NCBI RefSeq assembly: GCF_000220705.2
Contig: NZ_CP023202.1
Span: 2,046,001-2,110,000 of the forward strand
Origin: Streptomyces xinghaiensis S187
GTDB taxonomy: Bacteria; Actinomycetota; Actinomycetes; Streptomycetales; Streptomycetaceae
Length of the DNA: 64,000 nucleotides
Reading direction: 5' to 3'
In this document: positions 47,620-55,911 of the stretch, piece by piece
How the letters are laid out: each line of letters starts with the position of its first letter
Numbering within the stretch: the first letter of the stretch is position 1
Notes under the pieces: generated by a model
What the model saw: the letters and a program-made list of their open reading frames with translations, nothing else
What the model was told of the DNA's origin: nothing
The model's database searches: none
Made by a program: the position numbers and the translations under genes

Positions 47620-48866
47620 AGCACACCGGTCCCGTGGTCGCACTCGCGCACGAGTTCCGGTCTGCGCGCCGGCTGTGTGTCCGGGCTGCCCGCCGGCGCG
47701 CGGAGCCGCAGCTTGCGGTAGAGCAGGGCCCGCATGTTCACCCCGAAGCGCCCGGGTTCCGAGGTGATCCGGGCGGCAACCCGCGTGTAGTCCTCCTGCC
47801 GGTACTCCGCGAGGCTCCTCGCCAGTTGCCCGCGGACCGGCTGGGACGCGTTGATCCGGCGCGCGAAGAGGCTCAGTCCGGCCACCGGGGATCCCGGGTC
47901 GACGTCGGCCTCGGGGCAGCCGTCCATGAGGACGGGAGCGCCGGTGGCGGCGGCGTACAGGGCCATCGATCCGTGGTCGCTGACGATGTAGTCGGCGGCC
48001 ACCAGCACTCCGGTCCAGTCCGCGTGCTGGCTCACCAGTGCGAGACCGGCCCGGCGCAGCTCGGCCAGCCAGACCCGGATCTGCCACTCGCCGTGCGCGT
48101 TCCAGGCGTTGGGGTGCAGCAGCAGCGCCGGCCGGCAGTCCTGCCGGGGCAGCTCCCGCACCAGGCGCTGCATGAGCCGCGGTGACCGGGCCATCAGGGA
48201 GTTGGGGCCCCAGGTCGAGGAGACGACGACCAGCCGCTGCCGCGGCTCCACCCCCATGGCCGTCCGGTACAGGGCCCGCAGCCCCATGCTGGCCCTGATC
48301 CGGTCGTAGCAGGGGTCCCCCACCACCTCCGCCACGGGCAGCGCCTCGGGACAGTGCCGGCCCAGGCGCACCAGGTCCTCCCGGTGCGCCAGGACGATCG
48401 TGTCGGGCACGACGGCGCCGTCCCGCACCAGCCACTGGCGGCTCAGGCCGTAGACCCCGCGGTCCGCGACGGCCCGGGCCGGACGGCCGCCCGCGATCAG
48501 CTTGTTGTGGCCGGCGCCGTGGGGCAGCACCACCACGGGCGCGTGCAGTTCGTGCAGCCCTTCGTGCCCGGAGGCGAGCGCCAGGTCGAACGACGTCTGC
48601 ACGGCCTGCCGCCACGGCAGGACGACGGCCCCGAGCCCGTCGAGGAACCCGGCCACCCCATTGCTGAACACGTCCGGTGCCCTGGTGAAGACGATCTGCA
48701 CGCGCGGGTCCCCCTCCAGCAGGCGGGCGACCTCCAGCAGCCGCTGGCCGGTGGTGACGGTGTGCACGACGATCAGGACCCGCCTGGTGCTTCTCCAGGT
48801 GGCCCAGCGCGCCGCGTCCGGGCGCATGGGCACGTGGTGCCACTCGGGATCGGACAGGACACTCAT
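47616..48866 (-). CDS. GT-B-like protein of unknown function
   Basis: A 416-residue protein with the look of a two-Rossmann (GT-B) fold. An N-terminal strand RVLIVVHTVTTGQRLLEVAR is followed by VVVLPHGAGHNKL (near 117). A second half begins RLVVVSSTWGPNSLM, with LLLHPNAWN and YIVSDHGSMALYAAATGAP. The last is like the donor-binding segment of CDP-glycerol transferases and UDP-sugar enzymes. No specific activity can be assigned. ATG 48866 follows GGGGGGAGA. It is divergent from the SARP gene across a region with SARP-type repeats, so it is probably its target. Confidence 0.8.
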   Translation of the reverse strand: MSVLSDPEWHHVPMRPDAARWATWRSTRRVLIVVHTVTTGQRLLEVARLLEGDPRVQIVFTRAPDVFSNGVAGFLDGLGAVVLPWRQAVQTSFDLALASGHEGLHELHAPVVVLPHGAGHNKLIAGGRPARAVADRGVYGLSRQWLVRDGAVVPDTIVLAHREDLVRLGRHCPEALPVAEVVGDPCYDRIRASMGLRALYRTAMGVEPRQRLVVVSSTWGPNSLMARSPRLMQRLVRELPRQDCRPALLLHPNAWNAHGEWQIRVWLAELRRAGLALVSQHADWTGVLVAADYIVSDHGSMALYAAATGAPVLMDGCPEADVDPGSPVAGLSLFARRINASQPVRGQLARSLAEYRQEDYTRVAARITSEPGRFGVNMRALLYRKLRLRAPAGSPDTQPARRPELVRECDHGTGVL

Positions 48867-49171
48867 CGGATTTCTCCCCCCGTGAGTCGTCGCCGCCGGG
48901 GCCGGGATGCCCGGGCGGCGCAACGCATCCTTGCCACCGGCCGCGCCCTTGCGGCCGTTGGCGGGGTGGATGCCCGGGGCGGTGGACGGAAGCCTTGCGG
49001 AACGCTTGCGGTCCGCCTGCGGCGGTGCGGCTCGTTTCGCCGCGGTGCGAACGCGACCCCTCTGCACCCTTGTGCGCCCTCCCCCAGAACCTGACTCTGT
49101 GCGACCGTTCTGTCCGTGGCGCATGCCGTCACGTCCATGGGGGAGGGACGACGACCGGCTGGGGGTCGCTC
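48867..49171. promoter_or_regulatory. Divergent promoter region with SARP-type heptamer repeats
   Basis: 305 bp between the GT-B-like gene and the SARP gene. CTTGCGG (48994-49000), aacg, CTTGCGG (49005-49011), tccg, CCTGCGG (49016-49022): three direct heptamers at exactly 11-bp spacing, the arrangement bound by SARP regulators. A further CTTGCGG is at 48948-48954. The -10 boxes are not clear in either direction, so which promoter is activated cannot be decided. Confidence 0.65.
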
Positions 49172-52099
49172 GTGGAGTTCCGGATGCTCGGACCGCTGGA
49201 ACTGTGGACCGACGGCGCGCGGCTGCCGCTCGGGCCGCCCAAGGAACGCTGTCTGCTGGCCCTGCTGCTGTACGCGGCGGGCCGGCCCGTGCCGGCGGAC
49301 CGGCTCATGGACCGGATCTGGGACGGGGAACCGCCGCCCTCGGGCACGGCCGCCCTCCAGCCGCTGCTGTCCCGGCTCCGGAGACGGCTCCGCCCCGTCC
49401 TCGGGGAGCGGGCCGAACTGCCCCACTTCTCCCGCACCTACCGGCTGGACGTTCCGGAGGAGTCCGTCGACCTCCACCGTTCACGGCGGCTGGAGAACCG
49501 GGCCCGGGAGCTGGCCCGGGAGGGGGACACCGGGGCGGCGGCCGGCCTGCTCCGCGAGGCGGAGGCCCTGTGGCGGGGTGAGCCCTTCGCCGAGTTCCCC
49601 GGCGCATGGGCGGCCTCGCTCCGCGACCGGCTCGGGGAGGAGCACCGCGCGCTCAGGGAGTTCCGCGTCGGGCTGGAGCTGGACCACGGCCGTCATCACG
49701 AACTCATCGGGGAACTCCGGGAGATGACCGACGAGCACCCGACCGCGGAGGTCCTCCACGGACAGCTCATGCGGGCCCTGTACCGCTGCGGCCGTCACAC
49801 CGAGGCGCTGGCGGTCTATCACCGCCTGCGGCACCGGCTCCACCGGAAGAGCGGCCTGCCGCCCTTACCGGAATTACAGCGCCTGCACCAGCAGATCCTT
49901 CAGCACGACTCCGCCTCTCTCGCCCCGCCCGCGCCGGCCGCGCTCCCCGCGCCGGCACCGGTGCCATCCGCCGGGCGCTGCCCCGACACCCTGATCCGTG
50001 ACATCCCCACCTTCACCGGCCGCCGCGACGAACTGCGCACGCTCCTGGCGGAGGACGATCCGCGGGCCACCGCGCTCCCCGTGACCGTGGTGCACGGCCT
50101 GGCGGGGGTCGGGAAGACCGCGCTCGCCGTCCACGCCGCGCATCTGCTCAAGGACCGGTACCCGGACGGCCGTTACCACATCGAGCTGCGCTCGCACGGG
50201 CCGCGGCCGGCCGGCCCCTCGGAGGTGCTGGCCTCCCTGCTGCTGAAGAACGGCATGCACCCGGAGAACCTGCGCGGCGGGCTCGACGAGCTGGCCGCGC
50301 TGTGGCGCAGTCAGATGGCCGACCGCAGAGCACTCCTGGTGATCGACGACGCCGAGGACTCCGCACAGGTACGTCCCCTCCTGCCCGGCTCACCCGCCTG
50401 CCGCGTCATCGTCACCAGCAGGCACCGCCTCACCGACCTGGAGGGCGCGGCCTCGCTGGCGCTCGACGTCCCCACGGAGGCCGAGGCGACCGCCCTCTTC
50501 GCCCGCGTCACGGGGTCCGCCGGGGCCTCGGACCACGGGGCCGTGCGCCGGGTCGTGGATCTCTGCGGCCGCCACCCCCTCGCCGTGTGGCTGGCCGCCT
50601 CACAGCTCCGCCACCGGGACCCCTGGCAGGCCGGAGACCTCGCGGACCGGCTGGCGGCGGCCGGCGCGCTCGACGAGACCGACGGCGTACCGGCGGTGGG
50701 GAACGCCTTCCGGATGTCGTACGCCGAACTCTCTTCCGCCACCCGCGAGGTCTTCCGCCTCCTGGCCCTGCACCCCGGCCCCGACCTGACCGAGCACGCG
50801 GCCGCGGCCGTGTGCGGGACCGATCCGGCCGCGGTCCGCAGGAGCCTGCGCGAGCTGACCGGCTGCCATCTCCTGGAGGAGCCGCTGCCGGACCGCTACC
50901 GGTTCCACGACCTCGTACGGAACTTCGCCCGCGGCCTGGGCCGGCGCACCGACTCTTCCGCCGAACGGGACGCGGCGCTGCGGCGCCTGCTGGACTACTT
51001 CCTGACGGTGGCCGACCGCGCCGACCGTCTCGCCCACCCCGCCCGCCGGAGGATCGACGTCCGGCCCGGGACTCCCCCGCCCGCCGTGCCGGTGCTCGCC
51101 GACGCCGACGACGGAGGGAGCTGGCTGGACGCCGAGCGCGCGAACCTGCTCGCGGCCGCGGACGCCGCTGCCTCCCTCCCGACGGCCCACGCCGGGCTGT
51201 TCCCCCACGTCCTGGCCCGCGCGTTCGACACCTGGGGCATCTGGAACGTCGCGGCCCGGCTGTCCGAGGCGGCCCTCGTCACCTGGCGGCGGCGGGGCGA
51301 CGCGGCGGCCGAGGCGCTGTGCCTGGTGGAACAGGCGTCCGCCCTGTGGAACCAGGGCCGCCACGACGACGCGCTGCACCGCGCCGAGCAGGCCCTGGCG
51401 GTGAGCCGGGCCACGGGGGACCGCTGGGTGCGGGCCGAGGCGCTGACCGCCATGGGCCGCGCCCACCACATCGCGGGCCGCCGCGACGAGGGAGACCGCT
51501 GCCTCGACGAGGCCCTGGCCCTCCACCGGGCGGCGGGCGACCGAAGAGGCGAGGCGGAGGCGCTGAACGTCCGCGGGATCGCCATGGCCCTCGACGGCCG
51601 GCACGCCGCCGCCGCACAGCACTTCCGCGCCGTCCTCGACATCGAGGAGGAGATCGGGAACCGGCCCGGGCAGATCAAGGCACTGAACAATATCGGCGAG
51701 GTGCACCGTCTCCGGGAGCGGCACGGCGACGCCCTGCACTACTACCGGCAGGCGCTGGCCCTGACCCGCAGCGTGGGCGGACGGCAGCAACTGGCCAACC
51801 TGTACAACAACCTGGGGCTGGTCCACGACGCCCTGGGAGAGCCCGACCGCGCCCTGGACTACCTCCTCCGGGCCATGGACAGCTGCCGGACGAGCCCCGA
51901 CCCGCGGTGCGAGACGGAGTACCTGGTCAGCATCGGAACCGTGTACCGGAAGACCGGCCGGCACGAGGAGGCGGAGGCCCACTTCACCCGGGCGGAAAGG
52001 CTGGCGCGCGAGACGGGGAACCGCGACGGACTGCGGGCGGCCCGGAACGCGCTCGCCGGCGCCCGCGCCGCCGCGTCACGGCCGGGACACCGGCACTGA
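49172..52099 (+). CDS. SARP-family regulator with NB-ARC and TPR (AfsR-like)
   Basis: A 975-residue AfsR-like regulator. Residues 1-95 form an OmpR-type winged helix (VEFRMLGPLELWTDGARLPL; LMDRIWDGEPP). Residues 95-240 are the BTAD domain. A Pro/Ala linker follows, then NB-ARC with P-loop HGLAGVGKTALAV (near 309), LLVIDDAEDSAQVRPLLP, VIVTSRHRL and RFHDLVRNFARG, and C-terminal TPRs (e.g. QIKALNNIGEVHRLRERHGD). Two leucines, 232 and 235, are TTA codons (49865-49867, 49874-49876), so translation should depend on the bldA tRNA. GTG 49172 is where SARP similarity starts, with GGGGGT upstream. Confidence 0.93.
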   Translation: MEFRMLGPLELWTDGARLPLGPPKERCLLALLLYAAGRPVPADRLMDRIWDGEPPPSGTAALQPLLSRLRRRLRPVLGERAELPHFSRTYRLDVPEESVDLHRSRRLENRARELAREGDTGAAAGLLREAEALWRGEPFAEFPGAWAASLRDRLGEEHRALREFRVGLELDHGRHHELIGELREMTDEHPTAEVLHGQLMRALYRCGRHTEALAVYHRLRHRLHRKSGLPPLPELQRLHQQILQHDSASLAPPAPAALPAPAPVPSAGRCPDTLIRDIPTFTGRRDELRTLLAEDDPRATALPVTVVHGLAGVGKTALAVHAAHLLKDRYPDGRYHIELRSHGPRPAGPSEVLASLLLKNGMHPENLRGGLDELAALWRSQMADRRALLVIDDAEDSAQVRPLLPGSPACRVIVTSRHRLTDLEGAASLALDVPTEAEATALFARVTGSAGASDHGAVRRVVDLCGRHPLAVWLAASQLRHRDPWQAGDLADRLAAAGALDETDGVPAVGNAFRMSYAELSSATREVFRLLALHPGPDLTEHAAAAVCGTDPAAVRRSLRELTGCHLLEEPLPDRYRFHDLVRNFARGLGRRTDSSAERDAALRRLLDYFLTVADRADRLAHPARRRIDVRPGTPPPAVPVLADADDGGSWLDAERANLLAAADAAASLPTAHAGLFPHVLARAFDTWGIWNVAARLSEAALVTWRRRGDAAAEALCLVEQASALWNQGRHDDALHRAEQALAVSRATGDRWVRAEALTAMGRAHHIAGRRDEGDRCLDEALALHRAAGDRRGEAEALNVRGIAMALDGRHAAAAQHFRAVLDIEEEIGNRPGQIKALNNIGEVHRLRERHGDALHYYRQALALTRSVGGRQQLANLYNNLGLVHDALGEPDRALDYLLRAMDSCRTSPDPRCETEYLVSIGTVYRKTGRHEEAEAHFTRAERLARETGNRDGLRAARNALAGARAAASRPGHRH

Positions 52100-52630
52100 G
52101 ACGCGGCGGCGGCCGGGCCCGGGGTCCTCACCCCAGCGGGAACCGCCACATGAAAATGGGCGGAACGGTCTGATCTGCAGTCAGCGGGGAGATGTACATG
52201 TGCAAAAACGCTCCATACGAGGGGGTGTGCGCGGCCGATGAGTACACCTCCGGCCGCCCGACGGGGTCTTGCCGTAAGAATTCGATCCACGAGGGGCCGT
52301 TGCGCTCAACACCGGTCGGAACCATTCCGGTTCACTTCGGCATCGACCAGTGGACATCCACGCCGAGATCGTACACCTGAGTCAACCTGCTCGTACGGGA
52401 AGCCGTTGTACGTGACGATCCTCTTGCGCATCCCGGAAGTTTCCGCTAGCAAAGATCAGCAGACCGCTCCGACGCCTGGTGGGCAGGAGGACGGAAGGAA
52501 CGGACCCCGCGGCCGGTCCGGCGGAAGGCGGCAACACCCGCACGGTCCCGGCCGTACCCCGTCACCGGCTCGCGTCCCGGACCCCCCGCATCGGGGCGTG
52601 CTCCACCCTCGCGCTGTAGAGTCAACGCCT
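52100..52630. other. 531-bp AT-richer intergenic region with an uncertain small ORF
   Basis: No confident gene. On the minus strand 52128-52325 encodes 65 residues starting MVPTGVERNGPSWIEFLRQD, with aromatic-rich SYGAFLHMYIS and one TTA codon. Its GC by codon position (roughly 60/51/77 percent by hand count) is weakly coding-like, but no good ribosome site is seen. The segment is less GC-rich than its flanks and may be a decayed or transferred remnant. The promoter of the gene at 52631 should lie at its right end. Confidence 0.35.
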
Positions 52631-52993
52631 ATGTCGAAGCCCGATGATCTGCTGGTTGACATCGCCACCACCGTGGAGTCCGAGCAGAGCAATCAGATGT
52701 CACTCACCGTCGTTGTCCCCGGGGCCGTCATCACCGGACGCCTCGCCCCCGAGGCCGTGTGGCGCCAGCGCGTGGCCGAGGTGCTGGGAGGCTCGGACCG
52801 GCTCTCGCCGTTCTCGGCCGTCTTCACCGCGGACCGCGACCGCAAGCGCAGCGAGCCGCCCACCCACCTGCATCTCCACGTCGCCCGGATCCTCCAGGGC
52901 AGTGTGGGCATCCCCGAGACCGGAGGGATGTACCGCATCGCCATCGAGGACGTGAACGCCTGGACGGTCGGGGACTTCAGCTACTTCGAGTAG
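52631..52993 (+). CDS. Small protein, possibly GvpU-like
   Basis: A 120-residue protein: MSKPDDLLVDIATTVESEQS, then beta-rich LTVVVPGAVITGRLAPEAVW, an acidic helix, and HLHLHVARILQGSVG ... GMYRIAIEDVNAWTVGDFSY. The strand-turn VxGxVITGRL with a late RIAIEDVNAW resembles the gas-vesicle accessory protein GvpU as I remember it. No other gvp genes are in the window, so an orphan copy or an unrelated Sm-like fold is equally possible. The start is the ATG after TCAACGCCT; the ribosome site is weak. Confidence 0.6.
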   Translation: MSKPDDLLVDIATTVESEQSNQMSLTVVVPGAVITGRLAPEAVWRQRVAEVLGGSDRLSPFSAVFTADRDRKRSEPPTHLHLHVARILQGSVGIPETGGMYRIAIEDVNAWTVGDFSYFE

Positions 52994-53298
52994 CGGGCGC
53001 ACCCCGCCACCCGGCCGGACCGGGCCCGGTACACCCGCCCGGCGCGTCCGCCCCGCGGACGGCGCCCGGCGGCCCCGGACCACGCCTCCCGCGCCCCGCG
53101 TCCCGGCGGCCTCGTACGCCCCCGTGCCCGGCGGCACGACGCCCGGCACCCGGCGAACTCCCCGTATCCGCACAGGCGAAAGCCCCGGCAGCATCCTTCG
53201 CTGCCGGGGCTCACCGTGTGCCTGCCCGGAGGGCACCGGGCCGCCGCAAGGGCGCCGGTGCCTCCGGGCTCACACGGAACGCCGTGCGGTGCCGGGTG
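52994..53298. terminator. Intergenic region with bidirectional terminator at 53181-53211
   Basis: 305 bp between convergent genes. AGCCCCGGCAGC (53181-53192) pairs perfectly over 12 bp with GCTGCCGGGGCT (53200-53211), loop 7. It is well placed to end the helicase transcript and the small gene on the other side. I see nothing else in this stretch. Confidence 0.8.
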
Positions 53299-54840
53299 TC
53301 AGGCCGCGCTGCGGCGGGCCGGACGCTGCCGGGCCGCGCCGCCGCCCGTCTGCTGGGCGGAGGAGGTCCGGCGCGACCGGGACGGCCCGCCGCGCCGTCC
53401 GCGGCCCGCGGAGGCGCCGCGCTCCTGGCGCTCCGACGCCGGCGTGGTGATGACCACGGGGATGCCCGAGGGCGCCTGCGCGCCGGTGATCCGGGTGAGC
53501 TCGGCATCGCCCGAGCGCACCTGGGTGGTCCGCGGGGTCACACCGGCCAGGGTCATCAGGCGGGTCATCTCCCGGCGCTGGTTCGGCAGGACGAGGGTGA
53601 CGACGCTGCCGGACTCGCCGGCCCGCGCGGTGCGTCCGCCGCGGTGCAGGTAGTCCTTGTGGTCGGTCGGCGGGTCCACGTTGACGACCAGGTCCAGGTT
53701 GTCGACGTGGATGCCGCGCGCCGCGACGTTGGTGGCGACCAGCACGGTCACGTGCCCGGTCTTGAACCGGCCGAGGGTCCGGGTGCGCTGCGGCTGCGAC
53801 TTGCCGCCGTGCAGCGCGGCCGCCCTGACCCCGCTCTTCAGCAGGTGGTCGGTGAGCTTGTCCACGGCGTGCTTGGTGTCCAGGAACATGATCACCCGGC
53901 CGTCGCGGGCCGCGATCTCCGTCGTCGTGGCGTACTTGTCGGCGCCGTGGACGTGCAGCAGGTGGTGCTCCATGGTGGTGACGGCGCCCTGGGAGGGGTC
54001 GACCGAGTGCACCACCGGGTCATTCAGGTAGCGGCGCACCAGCAGGTCGACGTTGCGGTCGAGGGTGGCCGAGAAGAGCATCCGCTGGCCGCCGGGGCGC
54101 ACCTGGTCGAGCAGCGCGGTGACCTGCGGCATGAAGCCCATGTCGGCCATCTGGTCGGCCTCGTCCAGCACGGTGATGCCGACCTGGTCCAGCCGGCACT
54201 CGCCGCGGTCGATGAGGTCCTTGAGCCGCCCCGGGGTCGCGACGACCACCTCGGTGCCGCCGCGCAGCGCGGACGCCTGCCGCCCGATCGACATGCCGCC
54301 GACCACGGTGGTGAGCCGCAGCGAGAGCGCCCTGGCGTAGGGGGTGAGGGCGTCGGTCACCTGCTGGGCGAGTTCCCGGGTGGGGACGAGGACGAGCGCC
54401 AGCGGCTGCCTCGGCTCGGCGCGGCGGCCCACGGCGGCGGTCCGCGTCAGCAGGGCCAGACCGAAGGCGAGGGTCTTGCCGGAGCCGGTGCGCCCGCGGC
54501 CCAGGACGTCGCGTCCGGCCAGGGAGTTCGGCAGCGTCGCGGACTGGATCGGGAACGGCTCGACCATCCCGAGTCCGGTGAGCGTCTTCAGCACCCCGTC
54601 CGGGAGGCCGAGAGCGGCGAAGTCCTCGACGGGCGGGAGCGCGGGGGTGACGGTGACCGGCAGGGCGAACTCACCCTGCGGGCCGGCGGGCCGGCGGCCG
54701 TAGCCACCGGAACCACCCGGACGGCCGCCGCCCGAACGGCGCGGCCCCTGCCCGGCGGAGCGTCCGGCGCCGTACGGGGCGGAGCCGCCGCCGGTACGCG
54801 GGCGGGAGTAGCGGTCCTGTGTGCGAGCTGTGCGGTTCAT
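53299..54840 (-). CDS. DEAD-box RNA helicase
   Basis: A 513-residue ATP-dependent RNA helicase. Motifs: Q-motif FPIQSATLPNSLAG, I GRGRTGSGKT, Ia PTRELAQQV, II VLDEADQMADMGF, III SAT, V TNVAARGIHVDNLDLV and VI HRGGRTARAG. Arg/Gly-rich disordered ends (residues 1-60 and the last 45) give non-specific RNA binding. ATG 54840 follows GAGGAGG with six bases spacing. It lies downstream of a cold-shock protein gene on the same strand, a pairing that suggests a role in unwinding RNA in the cold. Confidence 0.95.
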   Translation of the reverse strand: MNRTARTQDRYSRPRTGGGSAPYGAGRSAGQGPRRSGGGRPGGSGGYGRRPAGPQGEFALPVTVTPALPPVEDFAALGLPDGVLKTLTGLGMVEPFPIQSATLPNSLAGRDVLGRGRTGSGKTLAFGLALLTRTAAVGRRAEPRQPLALVLVPTRELAQQVTDALTPYARALSLRLTTVVGGMSIGRQASALRGGTEVVVATPGRLKDLIDRGECRLDQVGITVLDEADQMADMGFMPQVTALLDQVRPGGQRMLFSATLDRNVDLLVRRYLNDPVVHSVDPSQGAVTTMEHHLLHVHGADKYATTTEIAARDGRVIMFLDTKHAVDKLTDHLLKSGVRAAALHGGKSQPQRTRTLGRFKTGHVTVLVATNVAARGIHVDNLDLVVNVDPPTDHKDYLHRGGRTARAGESGSVVTLVLPNQRREMTRLMTLAGVTPRTTQVRSGDAELTRITGAQAPSGIPVVITTPASERQERGASAGRGRRGGPSRSRRTSSAQQTGGGAARQRPARRSAA

Positions 54841-55249
54841 GGGAACCTCCTCGACGGGGCACGTATCGAGGAAATCCCGGCAGTGGCGGTGAGCCGCACA
54901 AGGAATCGCAAGAACGAGCCGTTGAAAAACGGAATACGGAAATGGCGGCCGTGCCGGGGAATATTCCCGGCCGGCATGCGGGATCTACCTGCGGTATCCG
55001 GAAAACGACGGCCGGATGGCCGGAGGGTGAAGAACGGGGGTACGGCGCAGGAAACGCCGTACGGTACGCAGTGCGGGGGCAGCATCCGGTCCACCGTGCG
55101 GCGGCGGAGAATCCGCACCTCCGCTCGAATGCGCCCGGCGCGGACCGCCCCGGGGGGCGGGCACGGCCGCCGCGCCGTACGGACGTCGTCGGCCGCCCGC
55201 CCGCGGGCGGCGGTGCGGTGCGCGGACGCCGTGCCCCGCACACCGGAAC
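54841..55249 (-). promoter_or_regulatory. Long leader/promoter region of the DEAD-box gene
   Basis: About 410 bp between the csp terminator and the helicase start. Its start-proximal half is AT-richer and holds the perfect palindrome GGGAATATTCCC (54957-54968) inside a wider G/C stem. Long structured leaders are usual for cold-induced helicase genes, so this is read as promoter plus 5' UTR. No peptide-coding signal is convincing. Confidence 0.45.
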
Positions 55250-55254
55250 GAGCC

Positions 55255-55282
55255 GCGGCCCGCACCCGGGGGTGCGGGCCGC
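55255..55282 (-). terminator. Terminator after the cold-shock gene
   Basis: A perfect 12-bp stem, GCGGCCCGCACC (55255-55266) with GGTGCGGGCCGC (55271-55282), with a 4-base loop, and GAGC/GCTC extending it outside one unpaired base on each side. It lies 31 bp past the csp stop. Confidence 0.9.
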
Positions 55283-55313
55283 AGCTCGTCGCTGTGGAGC
55301 GCCGGTGTCAGCG

Positions 55314-55517
55314 TCAGGCGGGAACGATGTTCTCGGCCTGCGGGCCCTTCTGGCCCTGCGTGACGTCGAAGCTCACCTTCTGGCCTTCCTGAAGCTCACG
55401 GAAGCCCTGGGCGGCGATGTTCGAGTAGTGGGCGAAGACGTCGGCGCCGCCGCCGTCCTGCTCAATGAAGCCGAAGCCCTTTTCCGAGTTGAACCACTTC
55501 ACGGTGCCAGTAGCCAT
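55314..55517 (-). CDS. Cold-shock protein (CspA family)
   Basis: A 67-residue single-OB-fold RNA/DNA chaperone. RNP1 is KGFGFIEQ and RNP2 is VFAHYS, after the invariant TGTVKWFNSEKG. Length is standard. ATG 55517 follows GGAGAAAAAATT. It has a structured leader (see 55518-55911) and its own terminator. Confidence 0.98.
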   Translation of the reverse strand: MATGTVKWFNSEKGFGFIEQDGGGADVFAHYSNIAAQGFRELQEGQKVSFDVTQGQKGPQAENIVPA

Positions 55518-55911
55518 AATTTTTTCTCCATTCGGGGCAGTGCCCGGAGGCCCACACTGCGTGAACCTCCGCGTCGCCGCAATGATTGCCCCGTCCGGAA
55601 AACCACTCCGGAAATACAAAAGTGCTCCCGGGCCGGAGCCGGCGGGGGCACTTGAAGTCTCTGGGAACCACAACTGCAACTGAGATCGACAGTAGCACGG
55701 ATACGGCGGCTGTGAAGCCCGGAGCAACGGCGGTCACACCGTCCCGAATAAATCCCCGCCCGCAATGCCGAAAATTCTTCAGGCGCGGTGGGAGATTTCC
55801 TTCCCCGGTGGGGTGGCGTCCGGTACGGGAACCGGCACCGCGGGACGGGCCCGGAGCAGCCCGCACCACCGTCCGGGGTCCGTTGTCGGCCGGAGCGCTT
55901 AGGGTCACGGC
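55518..55911 (-). promoter_or_regulatory. Structured leader of csp and divergent promoter region
   Basis: 394 bp. In the csp transcript direction, an 11-bp hairpin (55653-55643 with 55630-55620, CGGGGGCACTT/AAGTGCTCCCG on the + strand) is followed by TTTTGTATTT, the form of an intrinsic terminator, about 100 nt before the start codon. Closer to the start, GGGGCA and TGCCCC can also pair. This looks like an attenuator or cold-responsive switch. The promoter of the divergent 55912 gene should be in the right part. Confidence 0.6.

Noticed and set aside
46822..48843. A 673-codon reading of the unknown gene
   Set aside because: Its first 408 codons are an out-of-frame shadow of the GT-B-like gene; the GTG at 47619 coupled to that gene's stop is the better start.
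48901..48960. An additional SARP repeat row around CTTGCGG at 48948
   Set aside because: The spacing to other copies (46 bp to the next) is not a multiple of 11, so it is not counted in the array.
52192..52380. A 62-codon plus-strand frame with GGGGAG before it
   Set aside because: Residue composition and codon-position GC look less coding-like than the opposite strand; not called.
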